DNA of 64,000 nucleotides from Adiantum capillus-veneris (GCA_014529385.2 CM043942.1:65051184-65115183); one strand, 5' to 3'. Positions 1-12,620 are shown, numbered from the stretch's first letter. Notes: a model not told the origin generated them from the letters alone. A program made the numbers and translations.

Positions 1-1231
1 CACATTGATAGAGAAATGCGCTTTTTAACCTACAGTTGAGGCTCAAGCTTGAAGTGTATCTGGTGATCCTATTGAAGGGACAGGCAAAGGCTAAAACCCA
101 CCATTGAGCTGGACTCCCATTGCTTAAGTCTGTACCAAAGGGAAAGTGCTCTCTCTCCCTCTCTCTCTCTCTCTTTTTCGCTGCCTCTTCACCTCCCATA
201 GAGGTGGGTTCATCTCTTGTGCCTTTTCACCTCTCGACTGACATAGATATCCCCGTTGACGACTCGACTGACCAGCATATTCTAGTTGGTTTCGCGACAC
301 CTAGTATAATTGCCATTTTAATGCACACACAATAGGTTTGGAGGTAGGACATAGGAATTGACAGAGGAGGAGCTGCCCACCAACGTGCAGACTGTGGTGT
401 TTGTTATTCAATGGAGGACTTAGGATTGTTGCCCCGAAACTGGCATTGTTTGTTGGTTTCGCGACACCTAGCATAACTGCCATTTTAATGCACACACAAT
501 AGGTTTGGAGGTAGGACGTAGGAATTGACAGAAGAGCAGCTGCCCACCAGCTTGCAGGCTATGATGTTTGTTAGTCGACGCAGGACTTACGATTGGTGCC
601 CCGCAACCGGGATTGTTTGGAGTTGAACTAGGAGCTCTTATGCAAGCGTTGTAGCATGCATGAACTCCCAAGCCATGGTTCTTTCAAGGTGCATCTTCAT
701 GGCCTACAACTGCTTTAGCCCTCAATCCTTTTCTTATGTGTTGACCTTACCATCTCCTTGATGACCTTTCCCTTTAATGCTCCAATGATTGTACGACTGC
801 ACTACAAGTGACGCTCTCATAGTCGCCCCCTTCAACTATTCTCTCCTCCGAAGTTCGAGCTTGAAGTGATCAAGTTCCCCCTTTCATCGCCTGTGCCTAC
901 ATGTTAGAGCTCCCATGACACACAATTTCCTACATGAAGCTTTCTAGTCCAATGAAATGATTGCCTAATCAGTAGATTTAGTAATGAAGGAAGCGTGGGT
1001 TCTAAGTCGTCCATTGCCTTCCACAACTCAAAAGCTTGCCTTTGTGTTGGCCAACGGGTCCCATAATGCTCCCCAACTCGGTCTTCACCTCAAAAATGGA
1101 TGTGAAGCAAGAAGAAAAGGGGCAGTGCGCAACTCAATATTAGTGCAATCAATGCACGTCAAGAGACGGTGGTCTCCATTGGGACTCGTCAAGAACATGG
1201 TGCTTTGGTGGGTATATGAAAAGGGTGCAAC
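1..1231. other. Non-coding stretch with a duplicated block
   Basis: No credible gene is seen; open frames are short and run through the CT-rich tract at about 149-175. The main structure is the tandem duplication listed separately at 285-621. Confidence 0.5.
285..621. repeat. 167-bp tandem duplication, two copies
   Basis: The words GTTGGTTTCGCGACACCTAG at 285 and 452 start two near-identical blocks 167 bp apart. Each runs through a shared GCACACACAATAGGTTTGG segment to a CCCCG-AAC/CCGCAACC segment before GGGATTGTTTGG. The copies differ by scattered substitutions and a small indel. No coding potential is conserved between them. Confidence 0.75.
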
Positions 1232-1258
1232 TTCTCTCTCTGTCTCTCTCTCTCTCTG

Positions 1259-1306
<48 letters not shown>
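1232..1306. repeat. Compound microsatellite (CT)n(CA)n
   Basis: A pure CT tract with two interruptions passes directly into about 15 CA units. The same CT-then-CA arrangement recurs at 16951-17016, which suggests a common source or a shared mutational route. Confidence 0.95.
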
Positions 1307-1308
<2 letters not shown>

Positions 1309-1935
1309 TCTCGAGCACGCATTATACAACCGAGTATACACCCTATTCAAATCTTTCTTATGTTGTGCACTCACATTTCCATTCTCTCCACCTTTACTCT
1401 TTGAATGATCTATTGTACGGTATATTGGACTCTATTTTTATCAACCTATGTTATTTACTCTAAATATTTCATTAAACTTATCTATCTAATTTACTTTATT
1501 GAATCTATTGCACCTATTCTATCTTTATTTTAGTCCAACGGATGTAACTGATACATTATGATGAAATCTGCACATATCTATAATTACTCAACTTCACCTC
1601 TTTGTAGGTTGATTTTTTTATTTTTTAATTTATTATTTTAACTTTTATGTTAATTTTAGAGAGTCTCTACTAACTTCTTGCAAACAAAACTCTTGATATT
1701 TATCTATTTTTAAAACCTGGTTGGTCTAAATAGCTAAGACTTTTTTTTTATTTTTTCTTATAGTATGATGAATGGCTTTTTTATCGCATGTGCGCCACAA
1801 AAGGCTTGATGACATATGGAGGATCCAAGATTTGCAAAAGGAGCTTGAGTGTGTTCTGCCTTGGCGGTTTTCCATGCATTTGGCCAATTAAGTAAACATC
1901 CTTGTTTCACTGTCCTTGAGAATTGTGACTCAGAT

Positions 1936-1936
<1 letters not shown>

Positions 1937-2005
<69 letters not shown>

Positions 2006-2007
2006 TT
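1937..2007. repeat. (GA)n microsatellite
   Basis: More than 30 nearly uninterrupted GA units, followed by short C-rich units. Confidence 0.95.
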
Positions 2008-2014
2008 TGGATAA

Positions 2015-2157
2015 GCATCCCCCCCTCACTTGCTATTGAGTGTTACCCCCTCCTGCAAGTGTATGCCTATAATTGCTTACCCTAATGGATGCTTGCATTC
2101 CCCCCTCACTTGTTGTTGAGCGTTCCCCCCTCACTTGTTGTTGAGCTTTCCCCCCTC
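2015..2157. repeat. Short C-rich tandem units
   Basis: Several degenerate units of the form CCCCCCTCACTTGTTGTTGAGC are repeated head to tail between a GA microsatellite and the 0.7-kb direct repeat. Confidence 0.6.
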
Positions 2158-2158
2158 T

Positions 2159-2857
2159 TAAAACAGGCAATATAGCTTAAGTCAAATAAACAACACTATC
2201 CCTGCGTAATCAAATGTTAATGGAAACGTTTATGCTCCTTACAAAGTTTAACCTGTCTTAATCCAGGTGCTAATCAAGACAATCAGTTAATGAATTGCCT
2301 TGGACTGCCTTCTGCGTTCAATGTCCAATGGCCTTGGGTGGTCCGATTCAGTTTATGGTTACCGAATTAATTCCGGGTTTGAACGGCTTGGAGATTATGG
2401 CTTAGAGAATTCGAGCTTAGGCTTTTCTTGAGAGCTTAAGAAAGCTTGGCTAATGAGAGATTAGGCTCGGCTTATGAGATTAGGTGTAGAGAGCATAGGC
2501 TTGGCTTGTCTTAAGAAATCTTAATGAAATCAAGCTTAGCCTTGGCTCATGAGCTTAAGATTAGGCTTAAGGATTAGAGAGATTAGGAATATGGCTTAAG
2601 TGAGATTAATAAATCGACTTGCTCCTAGAGAGAGAGCTCCAAGAAAGGGGAGAGAATTCCCAAAACAAAAACATGAGTCCCCAAAGTGAGCCATATCTTT
2701 CTATTATATAGTTTGCATGGCTTTTTCCCTTGCTAAAAAAAGGGCCTACCCATTAGCGATGTCCCTAATGGGTACCCACTTGATGACGTGGGAGGTTGGG
2801 TTTCATGTAGCTTCAAACGCATCGCCACTGGTGCCGAACTATTGCACAAGGAGTTTC
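2159..2857. repeat. 0.7-kb direct repeat, copy A (LTR-like?)
   Basis: This block is repeated in the same orientation at 8645-9333. Matching landmarks include TTAAAACAGGCAAT at the left, a segment rich in GCTTAGG words in the middle, TATATAGTTTGCATGGC, and a palindromic CCCATTAGCGA/TCCCTAATGGG near the right end. The copies differ by many substitutions and small indels, so the repeat is old. The spacing (5.8 kb apart), with a Gag-like frame between the copies, would suit a decayed LTR element. No TG...CA ends, primer-binding site or target duplication could be fixed, so a dispersed repeat present twice is equally possible. Confidence 0.6.
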
Positions 2858-3589
2858 TGAGTATTTTTTGACTCTGTGGCAAGCTCATCCAAGCTTCGCT
2901 GCGCACGCTACATCTCCCTCTTCCCCTTCTTGCGCTCGTCGGCTACAGCTGCCTGCCATGGGGTTTTCCCTTCACACACCATGTTTAATGTTTTTAATTA
3001 AAACAACCGAGCAGCCATATGTTGAGGCCATTGGGTGGCCATTAGATTGAGGCCATTGCTGTCAGCTCTAAAAAAGAAGCAACTCCACATTTGCCTTGTT
3101 AAAGGCTACAAACCCCTCAATTGGAAGGTATTCCTTGTTATCTCCTTTTTCCAACATAGGCTTCTCTGCCTTCTTTATGACATTGAGAACATAAGGTTGA
3201 AGATCCTCAGTTCTGTACGCACCCACACCCAAGTTTAGCTTGAGGCCAATATTTGATGGGCACCACATTTGGTATTCATATCGACCAAGGCAATGCCGCT
3301 AATGACTTCATTTTCCAGCATTTTTGACTAGCAATATCACCTTGAATTCTGTTGCCCGATCTAGTGCTTTGAATGTCACCATAGCTCTCAAGACGCAAGT
3401 GTTAGTGTCCGTCAAGTCAAAGTCTTTCGTATCGGCCACATTTGGCGTACATATCGGGCACCGCATTGCATTAAGCCTGTATACACTGCTAGTGGAGACA
3501 GGGCTTGAGTTGCCCCCAATTCTGCTTTGATAGCTCCATTTCCCAGAATCTGTCTGAAGCTCAAAAATTCCCTGATTAAGGCGACCAGG

Positions 3590-4260
3590 GCGGTTCAGAA
3601 CCGGTGTTGTACAGCTCCGCTTCCATGCTAAGAAATATGCCAAGAAGATGCAGATCAAGCTTATTGAAAGCCTACTTGATTAATGGTCAGTGATAAGGGC
3701 TTGTTAACAGACCAAGTTTAATGATTAATGTATGCCAGATGCGGCTTAAAAGGGCAAATAGATGTCTTAATGATGCCAAAAATGATTATGATTGAAGTGA
3801 GCACAGATGGAAGATTATGATCTAGAACTGCATTGCTTGAAGTGCTCTACCGGCCTATCTTTACGGCTCGTCGATTGGAGCTACGATGAAGAGGTTATGG
3901 CAGTTTAAAGTTCAAGTCGATTGCAGCTCCGTACTGGATTGGGCAACTGCAAGCTGAGGTGACAGAAATGAAATGAATGCACGGGCTTGAAGTGCTCACT
4001 TTGCAGAGCGTGTCGGTCTTTTCAGATCAGTGATGATCGGAGTTCTGGTTGCCAAGATATCGCCAGTTTAAGTTTCCCCGGGGGCCGGTTTCGTGCCAGG
4101 CCGGTTGCCTCGGTCGGAGCACCATCTGGAAGTTTATAGCCTCGACAGGGTTTGTATCCATTTTATGTAGTTTGAGAAGCCTAAAGGAATTTACGGCTTG
4201 AGGCCGGAGTCAGTTGCTGGCGCACTTCTAAGCCGGATAATTTTTGCATCATCTGAGAAA
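3590..4260. repeat. Inverted-repeat arm, left
   Basis: Reads as the imperfect reverse complement of 5690-6345. Shared words include CAGCTCCGCTTCCATG, AAGGGCTTGTTAACA, GCCAGATGCGGCT, and GGTTGCCAAGATATCGCCAG (against GGTTGGCAAGATATGGCGAG). The arms enclose about 1.4 kb of purine-rich DNA. A third partial copy lies at 9337-9520, so these may be two oppositely inserted members of one dispersed family and not the ends of a single element. Confidence 0.6.
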
Positions 4261-5689
4261 TTGATAGAAGAAACAAACAATTGAGTGCGAAGGGAATGCC
4301 TTCCAGCAAATAGAATCACCTCTACTTGCATCTGAAAGCTATGGTGGCATTCAATGCACTAGAGTGGGCAACAAAATTCAAGGTAATATTGCTAGTCAGG
4401 GGATCTTGGAAACTGAAGTCGTGCGAGGCATTGCCTTGGCCGAGATGTATGCCATGTGTGGTGCCCAAGTGTGGTGCCCAAAGCAAGGCTGCCCTCTTAA
4501 TCTAAGGGCTACCCATTAAGACCGGCCGCCCAATACCAATGCCCACCCTAATTAAAAAGGGTGTGAAGCCAAGCAAGGAGGGCGGGCAGACAGCGAAAAC
4601 GAGACTGCGAAGAGGAGAAAGGCTCACAACAGTCGCAGGAGAGCTCGGACTAGCTCGCGAAAGTTACGAGAAAGGCTCAGAAGCACCTCGCGCACAATTT
4701 CGGCCCTAGTCTCGGAAAATTCCACGCCACTCAAATCTCAGCGGTTCTTGCCACGTCAGTAGCGGTGGTGCTATTGGCTAATAATAGGACGCTTCTTTTT
4801 GCATGCGGGGATAGCAAGCAAAAACGTGAAAGGAGAAGAGAGTAAAAAAAAAAGATTGAAGAGGAAGGGCCTTTGGCATGAGAAGGATTGCAAGCCAACG
4901 AGAACTGGGAGGGAACCAAGGGCGATTGCATGCAAGCGAGGGAACGAGGGCAGGAAGGCAAGGAAGGAGAGCGTGAGCTCGAGGGGAGAAAGCAAAGAAA
5001 GCTATCTCTTTCTCTTGTCCTCGGCTCATCCTCGGTAAGCATAGCTTCCTCTCTCTTGCTCTCGTCATCAGCTAACAACACAAGGCAAAATGCTTTGTCT
5101 CTCTCGGCCCTTGTGAAGGTTGAGAAGGCATGAACAAGCAAGAAGGGGAAGGAGCTTGAAGCTTGTCCAAATCAACCAAGGTGAGAAACTTGTCGAAGAG
5201 AAGCAAGCGAGAAGGAGAAGCAAGAAAGCTTGAAAAGGGCAAGCTTGGTCGAGACAACCAAGCAAGGGATAAAGTTTCGGCTAGCAATTGAAGAGCAGGA
5301 AGAAGTTAAAAGCTGTGAGCGGCAATTAAGCCAGTGCAAAAGTAAGAAGCAAGGAAGCTGATTCCATCTAACTCGTTCATCAAGGGCACATAGAGACTGA
5401 AGATAATTAATGCAAATTTGCAGATTATTTTTGGTAATTGAGGCAGTAGGATAGAGAAAACTCTTGAGTGCTATCGAAGCAGGGAAAGACCAACAAGAAA
5501 GATAAAGTTTATAGAACCTAAGGTCAGTTGAGGCAAATTAAGCGACAGGAGAAAATTTTCATCACCGTCATCAACTAATGTTTGATTAATCAGTCCGTTA
5601 AGCTCGGTGTCGTTAACGGCCCGGTTAATCTTGTAAAACGGGAGCTTAAACTCCTAGTTATCAGATGATCCGAGTGATGGTGCTGGTAA
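4261..5689. other. Purine-rich spacer between inverted arms
   Basis: Contains a GA/AG-rich segment at 4560-5350 that opens several overlapping frames on both strands. The encoded peptides are low-complexity (Arg/Glu/Lys or Ser/Leu/Phe) and look like compositional artefacts. I recognise no gene. Confidence 0.45.
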
Positions 5690-6345
5690 CAGCCCGCCTT
5701 GGCTAAAGATTAAGTTGTACTCAAATGTATTAATCGATTAATTGATGATTACGGCGATTTCCAGAGTCAGTTTCATCACTTGTTCTTGTTCTCTCTCTTT
5801 CACACCTCCCACAGCTAGAGGCCCGGCGCCTGCCCGGCTCACGTAGCGAACACATATCCCTCGACATCGGCCTCCGGCGATACTTAAACTCGCCATATCT
5901 TGCCAACCGAAACCCTGATTGACAAACTCAAAAGACCAACATACTCCTAGAAGTGAGCACTTCATACCCATGCATTCCTATCGTCTTTGACCTTTTATCA
6001 GCAGGTGCTCAATCCGGTACAGATCTACTACTGACTAAACTTTAAGCTGTCATAACTTCTTATCTATAGCTCCCATTGACGAGCCATAAAGACAGGCATG
6101 TAGAGCCCTCCAGGTACTTCATCTTTAATCAATACAATCCCAACTATGACCACTTCGAGCATACTCATTGTTTAGCATTACCAAGACATCTTTTGGCCCT
6201 TAGAGCCGCATCTGGCACACTTTTAGCTTAAAATTGGCTTGTTACCAAGCCCTTATAACTGCTGGCTAATCATGTAGAATTCAAATACACCTGATTGACA
6301 TCCCTTGATCATTTTCTTGCCATGGAAGCGGAGCAGCACGAAATT
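5690..6345. repeat. Inverted-repeat arm, right
   Basis: Partner of 3590-4260 in opposite orientation. Its distal 190 bp (6155-6345) are repeated directly at 9337-9520, and the GC-rich core near 5800-5880 is also recognisable, inverted, at about 8490-8610. The family is therefore present at least three times within 6 kb. Confidence 0.6.
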
Positions 6346-7308
6346 CACCCCCTCTGAACCTGCAGAGCCTTCGGTCTGTGCCAACCGGTCTTCAAGCTGC
6401 ATCTGATATAAACACCTTAAGCTACTTATCATCAAGCGCACGTAATTGGTAAGGACATGTAAAACAAAATAAGGCTTAAATCATGTCATCAATAGTCTAG
6501 CTCAATTATCTCATAGTTGTCCCATCAGAAATCTTTGAACCATAGTGGTCGTATCTCCAAAGCTTTCAATTATGAAAAACTATTTAGTGAACGCTGCCAG
6601 ACTCAAGTGCTCCAGCTACTTATGCACACGGATTAACCATCAGGCTTGTTTTAGGGAACCCTGTCAAGCTCAAGTATGCCTTACTCTGTCGGCACACAGA
6701 ATGGTCATCAAGTCCTTCAATTCAAGTTCTGGTAGCAGAACCATCTCAAAAGATGTGAAGATACTATAACAATTATCCAGAGATGTCAACTGGAAGCTAG
6801 CCATGTAAGCTTATTGATCATATAATAAAAAACACTTATGTCTTAGCATACATCCATATACAAATCTACTGCCAAGTAACTTGCTCTACAGGAAAATAAA
6901 TGATATTCTTAAATCTACAAGTTTCTCTTCAATAGCTACCAGGATCAAATGGGATAATAAGAAATTGCCTCAATAGTGGAGCAGCATAACATCCGCATGA
7001 TCATACATATCCTATATCAATCAACTTCAAGCATTTCTGCTCCAAATATGCTATTCCTGGATCTAGTAGAAAGAAACCAGAATGTATACCCAAAAATACC
7101 CATCCATAGTGAACCTGCTTTGGAAGATCTTTCGAATCTTCTAGATCAAATACCATTAAGATCACATAGCATCGATGGCCTCCCCAATATACTAGAGCTT
7201 CACCTGAAGCATAGTGCAACAACCACATCTCATAAACTTTTGGTCACTTAAGGTCGTTACCAGCAAGAATTAAAGAATTCTGACTCCCTTTTACTGGTAG
7301 CTAGGACA

Positions 7309-8400
7309 TCACTGACATAGAATTACTAGGAATAGTATCCAAATCCATCCACATTTGGCACATTGTCCAAAGAAATGAAAAACCCTGTGCACTTTACGTA
7401 GTATCAAGGATGATTTAGCATCATCACCCCCTCTAGCTTCATAGCCATTATGAAAAACCTTATGACTTTCTGGACCTGTATCATCAGAGAGATTTTTACC
7501 TGGTTTTTGAGTTTGGTAATGGATAATAGCTTTATCTTGAAGATCTTCATCCATGGCATCCTTGGGAAAATCACCCTTGGAAGTCTCATCATTCATCAAA
7601 GCTATAGGACTTGCGTCCTTTTGCAGCCCGTATCTAAGCATAGATGGAAAATCCATGTCAATATCCTATTCACAATCAGCATGATCTAGGCAATCTTCAA
7701 TATCGGCCTCTGCTTCGTCATCTGCATTTATGCTACGTAGCAAGTCATTATAACTTTGAAAAGGTTCATCAGGCACCCCCTCTGATGGGGTACATGCATC
7801 ACAAAGCTCTTCTTTACTGTTATAACGTTCTTCTTCAGATTGGGCCAAAAAAACATCAATTATGGAATCGGCGTCTGTGATAATAGAATCAACAAGCATA
7901 TTGCTAGGAGCAACCATACGTTCATTGGCATTATCAATTTCATCTCGTGTTCGGTCCACAATCTCGACCACTTCATCAGCTATTGTATATGTAATAGATT
8001 TATTTATGCAATCATCTGTAGTAAACCCACTGCCTTGCTTAGCTATAGTGCCAATAGATCCATTATAAACCTATAATGGCTCATCTTCTTGATAGACTTT
8101 TTGAGAGCATCCCATTCCAAGGTCAGTAGCTTGTAAATTTTTTTTTGTACAATGTAGCTCTTCACTAGAACCATTATTCAAGGTAACTTCTTCAAAGGTC
8201 GAAATCATCAGATCTTCTGGAACTCCTCGGCTCTTCATCTCCACTTTATAACATGAAAGGAGTCCATCTAGATCATGTCCTTGAAAAATTCCATATTGTT
8301 CATGTACGGCATCAAGTGCCATTTCCACTGCATCATCAATCTACTATTTCATCTTCATAGCTTTTACTTCTTGAAAACGTCTCTGAACTAAGCCCAACAT
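7309..8400 (-). pseudogene. Decayed Gag-like ORF
   Basis: A single minus-strand frame stays open from an ATG at 8400 to the stop at 7309, except for TAG TAG at 8341-8346, TAG at 8071-8073 and TAG at 7666-7668. Every internal stop is TAG and could have come from CAG by a C-to-T change. The conceptual product is about 360 residues, acidic and glutamine/aspartate-rich. Around codons 30-60 it has a segment (GLLSCYKVEMKSRGVPED) resembling the start of the capsid region in some plant Gag proteins; that likeness is from memory and weak. It lies just downstream, in its own orientation, of direct-repeat copy B, where gag would sit if the repeats were LTRs. No protease or RT follows. It may also be an unrelated dead gene. 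Confidence 0.45.
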
Positions 8401-8644
8401 TTTTGGCACATCTGCAAAGCTGCTAGATTTTTATCAAATATATTCAAATTGTAATCTTCAATAAACTATATCAACTCTGTTGGAATCTCCATCTTTGTCT
8501 CCCACCCTCGCTCCTTTCGTGTTGGGTTCACCAAGAATGTCGGGGGATTTGTATTTGGAAGGTGAGCCGGGAAGGCACCGGGCCCGTGGCTGTGAGAGGT
8601 GCTAGGAAAAGAGTTACAACAGACACAATTAATGGGAATAGAGC

Positions 8645-9333
8645 TTAAAACGGGCAATTTAGCTTGAGCCAAAAAAACAACAGTATCCATGCTTAATCAA
8701 ATGTTAATGGAAAGTTTATGCTCCGTACAAAGTTTAACATGTCTTAATCTAGGTGCTAATCAAGACAATCAATAATGAACTGCCTTTGATTGCCTTGTGC
8801 CTTCAACGTCCAATGGCCTTGGGTGGTCCGATTTAGTTTATAATTACCGGATTAATTCCAGATCTAAACGACTTGGAGATTATGGCTTAGAGAATTCGAG
8901 CTTAGGCTTTGCTTGAGAGCTTAAGAAAGCTTGGCTAATGAGAGATTAGGCTCGGCTTATGAGACTAGGTGTAGAAAGATTAGTCTTGGCTTGGCTTAAG
9001 AAAGATTAATGAAATCAATCTTAGCCGAGCTAAAGATTAGGCTTAAGGATTAGAGAGCTTAGGAATATGGCTTAAGCGGGATTAAGAAATCGAGAGCTTT
9101 GCTTGCTCCTAGAGAGAGAGCTCCAAGAAAGGGGAGAGAATTCCCAAAACAAAAACATGAGTCCCCAAAGTGAGCCGTCTCTTTCTCTTATATAGTTTGC
9201 ATGGCTTTTTCCCTTGCTAAAAAAAGGGCCTACCCATTAGCGATGTCGCTAATGGGTACCCACTCGATGACATGACAGGCTGGATTTCGGGCAGCTTCAA
9301 ACACGTCGCCATTGGTGCCAAAATGTTGCCAAA
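8645..9333. repeat. 0.7-kb direct repeat, copy B (LTR-like?)
   Basis: Second copy of the 2159-2857 block. Here the hairpin near the right end is perfect (11-bp arms CCCATTAGCGA and TCGCTAATGGG with a two-base loop, about 9231-9254), whereas copy A carries one mismatch in the arm. Both copies continue into a TTGGTGCC-like word at the right edge. Confidence 0.6.
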
Positions 9334-9336
9334 TCA

Positions 9337-9520
9337 GTCATACTCACTATTTAGCATTACCAAGACATCTTTTGGCCCTTAGAGCCGCATCTGGCACACT
9401 TTTAGCTTAAAATTGGCTTGTTAGCAAGCCCTTATAACTGTTGACTAATCATGTAGGATTCAAATACACCTGATTGACATCCTTTCTCATTTTCTTGCCA
9501 TGGAAGCGGAGCGGCACGAC
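9337..9520. repeat. Third copy of the 3.6/6.2-kb dispersed repeat
   Basis: Nearly identical to 6155-6345 in the same orientation, from ACTCA-TTTAGCATTACCAAGACA to the GCCATGGAAGCGGAGC word. It starts a few bases after direct-repeat copy B ends, so the two repeats may have moved together. Confidence 0.7.
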
Positions 9521-11510
9521 ACTGGTTAACTCTCTTTTGGTACTGGTTAGTATTATTCTGGTACTAGCTAGGGGCAAGTTGTTATAGAGCTTGATTGTTA
9601 ATGTACAACAACCTCAAATATTGAACACACAAAGTCAATAATAACAAGAGAAATAGTAAATTATGAGGAGAAAATATGTATTCTAGAAGAAAATCCCACT
9701 TAGGGGTTTTGGAATTGAGTTTTAAGTAGCATGGATGCACCATTATCGCTCTCATCATCATCATATGGCATGCTATTGTATATGTTCTCATATAGATCAA
9801 TAGATAACTTAAATTGATTAAGGACTCCTACAGTAGGATCCATCTAGAAAGGTATGACCCTTACAAGATGTGAATAGATCATGAGTGTAGATGTTTGATC
9901 CAATAGGCTATATTTAGTAGAAGCCTTCAACAACCTTCCCTCCTCTAACAATCTTGTTATGAAACTTATCCTTTTGTGCTCTCACCATCTTGTACAACAC
10001 TTTTGTGGATTTTCCTGCTAAGGATCAACCACCACCTACTAGGGACAACCAATATCTAACCTCATGTCCCGACACTCGAAGAAAGTGTGCCCTCACTTTG
10101 TCATGCCCCCCTTCTCGTGTGTAAGAGCATAAGAAAAACCATCAAAAAGTGCAAAACTCCAGCCACAAAATTCCTCTCTCAAACCATTGCAAAGCCTTCA
10201 TCAAACTCCACTCTGTTCGTGTAAGGTCTCTACCTACCCTAGAAGAGGGTTATTTATGTAAAATTTTAAGTCTAATTATCAGTTTGGTAAAAAGATGCTA
10301 TTTTTAGCAGGTTTCAGTGTGATCAGATGTCATTTTTATGTTGTGATCCTTGTAGAACTTTTAATTCTTGTCCAATTCCATTTTTTTCAAAAATTTCCAA
10401 AAATAGAAAGTTTTTGCCCTGGCATGGTTTAGGATGGACCGGCTCAAACTGTGCACTGACCTAGATTTTCAAAAAAATAGGGTCCAGATGCCGGAGGCTA
10501 CTATTTATGGCAGGTAGTCGTACTGTTACCTGCAGGTCTGTCTCAAGTTAGCAAGTTTCAGAATTGAAATTGGGTTAGTATGAGTCTCGTTAGCCTAAGG
10601 CTAGCATTTTCTAAGGTATGTATGGCACGAATGTGGATGTGCATGCATGGGTATGCATGGGCATGGATGTGCATGCATGGTCATGGGTATGCATGGGCAT
10701 GTGTCCCCATCATGTATGGCCATGGGTCATAAGCATGGCTAGTATTGTGACAACTGTTGGGTCAAGTGTGGGAGTGTGGCATGGAGGCTAAGTATGGACT
10801 AGAGAGGTGTATCACTTAATTTGGTAAAAGGGAACACCTCTAGTGGTTAGTGAGAGGCTTGTGACACCTCTACTTCTTCTTTTGGCAAGAGGGGGCGAGC
10901 AAGGGAGGTATGAGGAAGCCTTGGCCATCAAGCAACCCCAAAAGCCTATATAAGGAGCATTCCCACCCAATTTTACACACAATTTCCAAGACAGTGCAAG
11001 GAAGTGCTGTTGCCAGATCAATCTTTTGTGAAGCATTTCTACATCACATAACACACAAAGAAGGTCTTAATTAAGAGTAATTCATTTGTGTTTATGTTAA
11101 TTCTATTTCTCCATAGCCTATTTTATCTAAAGGATTCCTATGTCGAGCTTAAATATGCTAGGAGGAATCCCAAACTCCGAGCAAGAGCTAATACGAAATC
11201 GAGCGACATCTACCAAAGCACCTTGAACATATCCATGTTGTAAAATTGATGCAACTCATGATCAAGCAAGAAAGCATATTCAAAAGTACATTTTTACAAT
11301 TTTTAACTTCACATATGCATCTTCTCCATCATCTATGTTACGGCCTCCAAACATCACTTGTGCTTCCAAAATGTCAATGGACGGAAATATACATGGTCTC
11401 CCATAGGCCATCTATGGTCAACTTTCCAAAAACCAAAAGTCACGTAATGGTTTTGAAGAGTCAACAGTCCAAAAACCAGATAACTCTTTTGGTGTGTCAA
11501 TTGATTAATA
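9521..11510. other. Unassigned region with GCATG words and a TATA-like site
   Basis: No gene seen. At 10619-10720 there is a cluster of overlapping GCATGCATGGGTAT-type words. At 10948-10955 a CTATATAAGG sequence sits about 100 bp before an A/T-rich transcribed-looking segment, resembling a plant TATA box or part of an unrecognised LTR. Nothing downstream confirms a transcript. Confidence 0.35.
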
Positions 11511-11513
11511 TCC

Positions 11514-11516
<3 letters not shown>

Positions 11517-11572
<56 letters not shown>

Positions 11573-11580
11573 CCCCCCCC
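11517..11580. repeat. (CT)n microsatellite with C-run
   Basis: About 26 CT units followed by a homopolymer of C. The junction is abrupt. Confidence 0.95.
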
Positions 11581-12139
11581 ATAGTCAAAGACTCAAATGT
11601 CATTTACATTGATGATAGACACATGCGAGTATGAATGTAAAATCCCTACAAAATTCAAGTCCTGAAAAATATCGCTTAGTTCTTGGATATCTTTGTGGTG
11701 TTGCTAAACGGGACTATAACTAGAATAGCTTCAACACCAATAGCTCTTCCCTTCCTCTAACAAATAGCCTTTCCTTGGGCTCTTTAATATTCAAATTGAT
11801 TTGAAAATGTATTCTTGCGTGCCTTTTTAGCCTTTGATGTGTGGATACTCTCCACAAAGAAGTCAACGTAGAACACACATGCATCTCAGCCACAAGACCT
11901 TGGATGGAACCACACTTCATCCTTTGCTTATAGTAAATATTGGCTAGATTTCAAATTACAAAACCATCTTTGATGATCTTGGTGATGTCCTGCCATACTG
12001 AAAGTGAATTGGCCAAGGAAATCTCATTGATTTCATTGGGATTGGGCCATTACACATTTGAGAATGCTGGCTACCAGGCACTTCTGTAGCTTGAGAGAAA
12101 CCATGGACTTCACGCGAGGTGACACTCACTATTCGCCCG

Positions 12140-12226
<87 letters not shown>
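12140..12226. repeat. (CT)n microsatellite
   Basis: About 40 nearly pure CT units ending at CTCGCTAAATGG. Confidence 0.95.
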
Positions 12227-12228
<2 letters not shown>

Positions 12229-12310
12229 AAATGGACACATACTTAGGCCCTGGCCCTAATTCTATCGATAGAGAGTACGTGGAATGCAGCTTGACAATGG
12301 GGACCACTAG

Positions 12311-12620
12311 AATGGTATAACCTCTCTATCACACAAGTGTGGTAGATTCGTTATTCCATTTACCTCTTGAATAACAGGTCTTAAGTTCAACTCTCCTCGT
12401 CGGATAGATCTTTAAGGTCACTCGGGATAGTTTCCTACGACGTAAAAATTCTTGTGTGTGTGGGTGTGCTAATAAAGAGGAAAATGGTATAATCTTTTTA
12501 TCACCCAAGTGTGGTAGATTGGTTATGCCATTTCCCTCTTGAATAAGAGGTCTTGAGTTCAACTCTCCTCTCACCGGATAGATCTTTAAGGTCTCTTGGG
12601 ATAGTTTCCTACAAAGTTAA
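12311..12620 (+). repeat. Two tandem SINE-like units
   Basis: Two related units begin AATGGTATAA at 12311 and 12483, 172 bp apart. Each contains GTGTGGTAGATT-GTTAT followed about 35 bp later by GGTCTTGAGTTCAACTCTCC. That resembles the B box of RNA polymerase III promoters (GGTTCRANNCC) and the spacing in tRNA-derived plant SINEs. The units differ at several bases, so the duplication is not recent. No poly-A or T-rich tail or target duplication was fixed, so the SINE assignment is an inference. Confidence 0.45.

Noticed and set aside
4731-5141. 136-codon minus-strand frame in purine-rich DNA
   Set aside because: Low-complexity, overlapped by five other frames of equal quality, and no recognisable motif.
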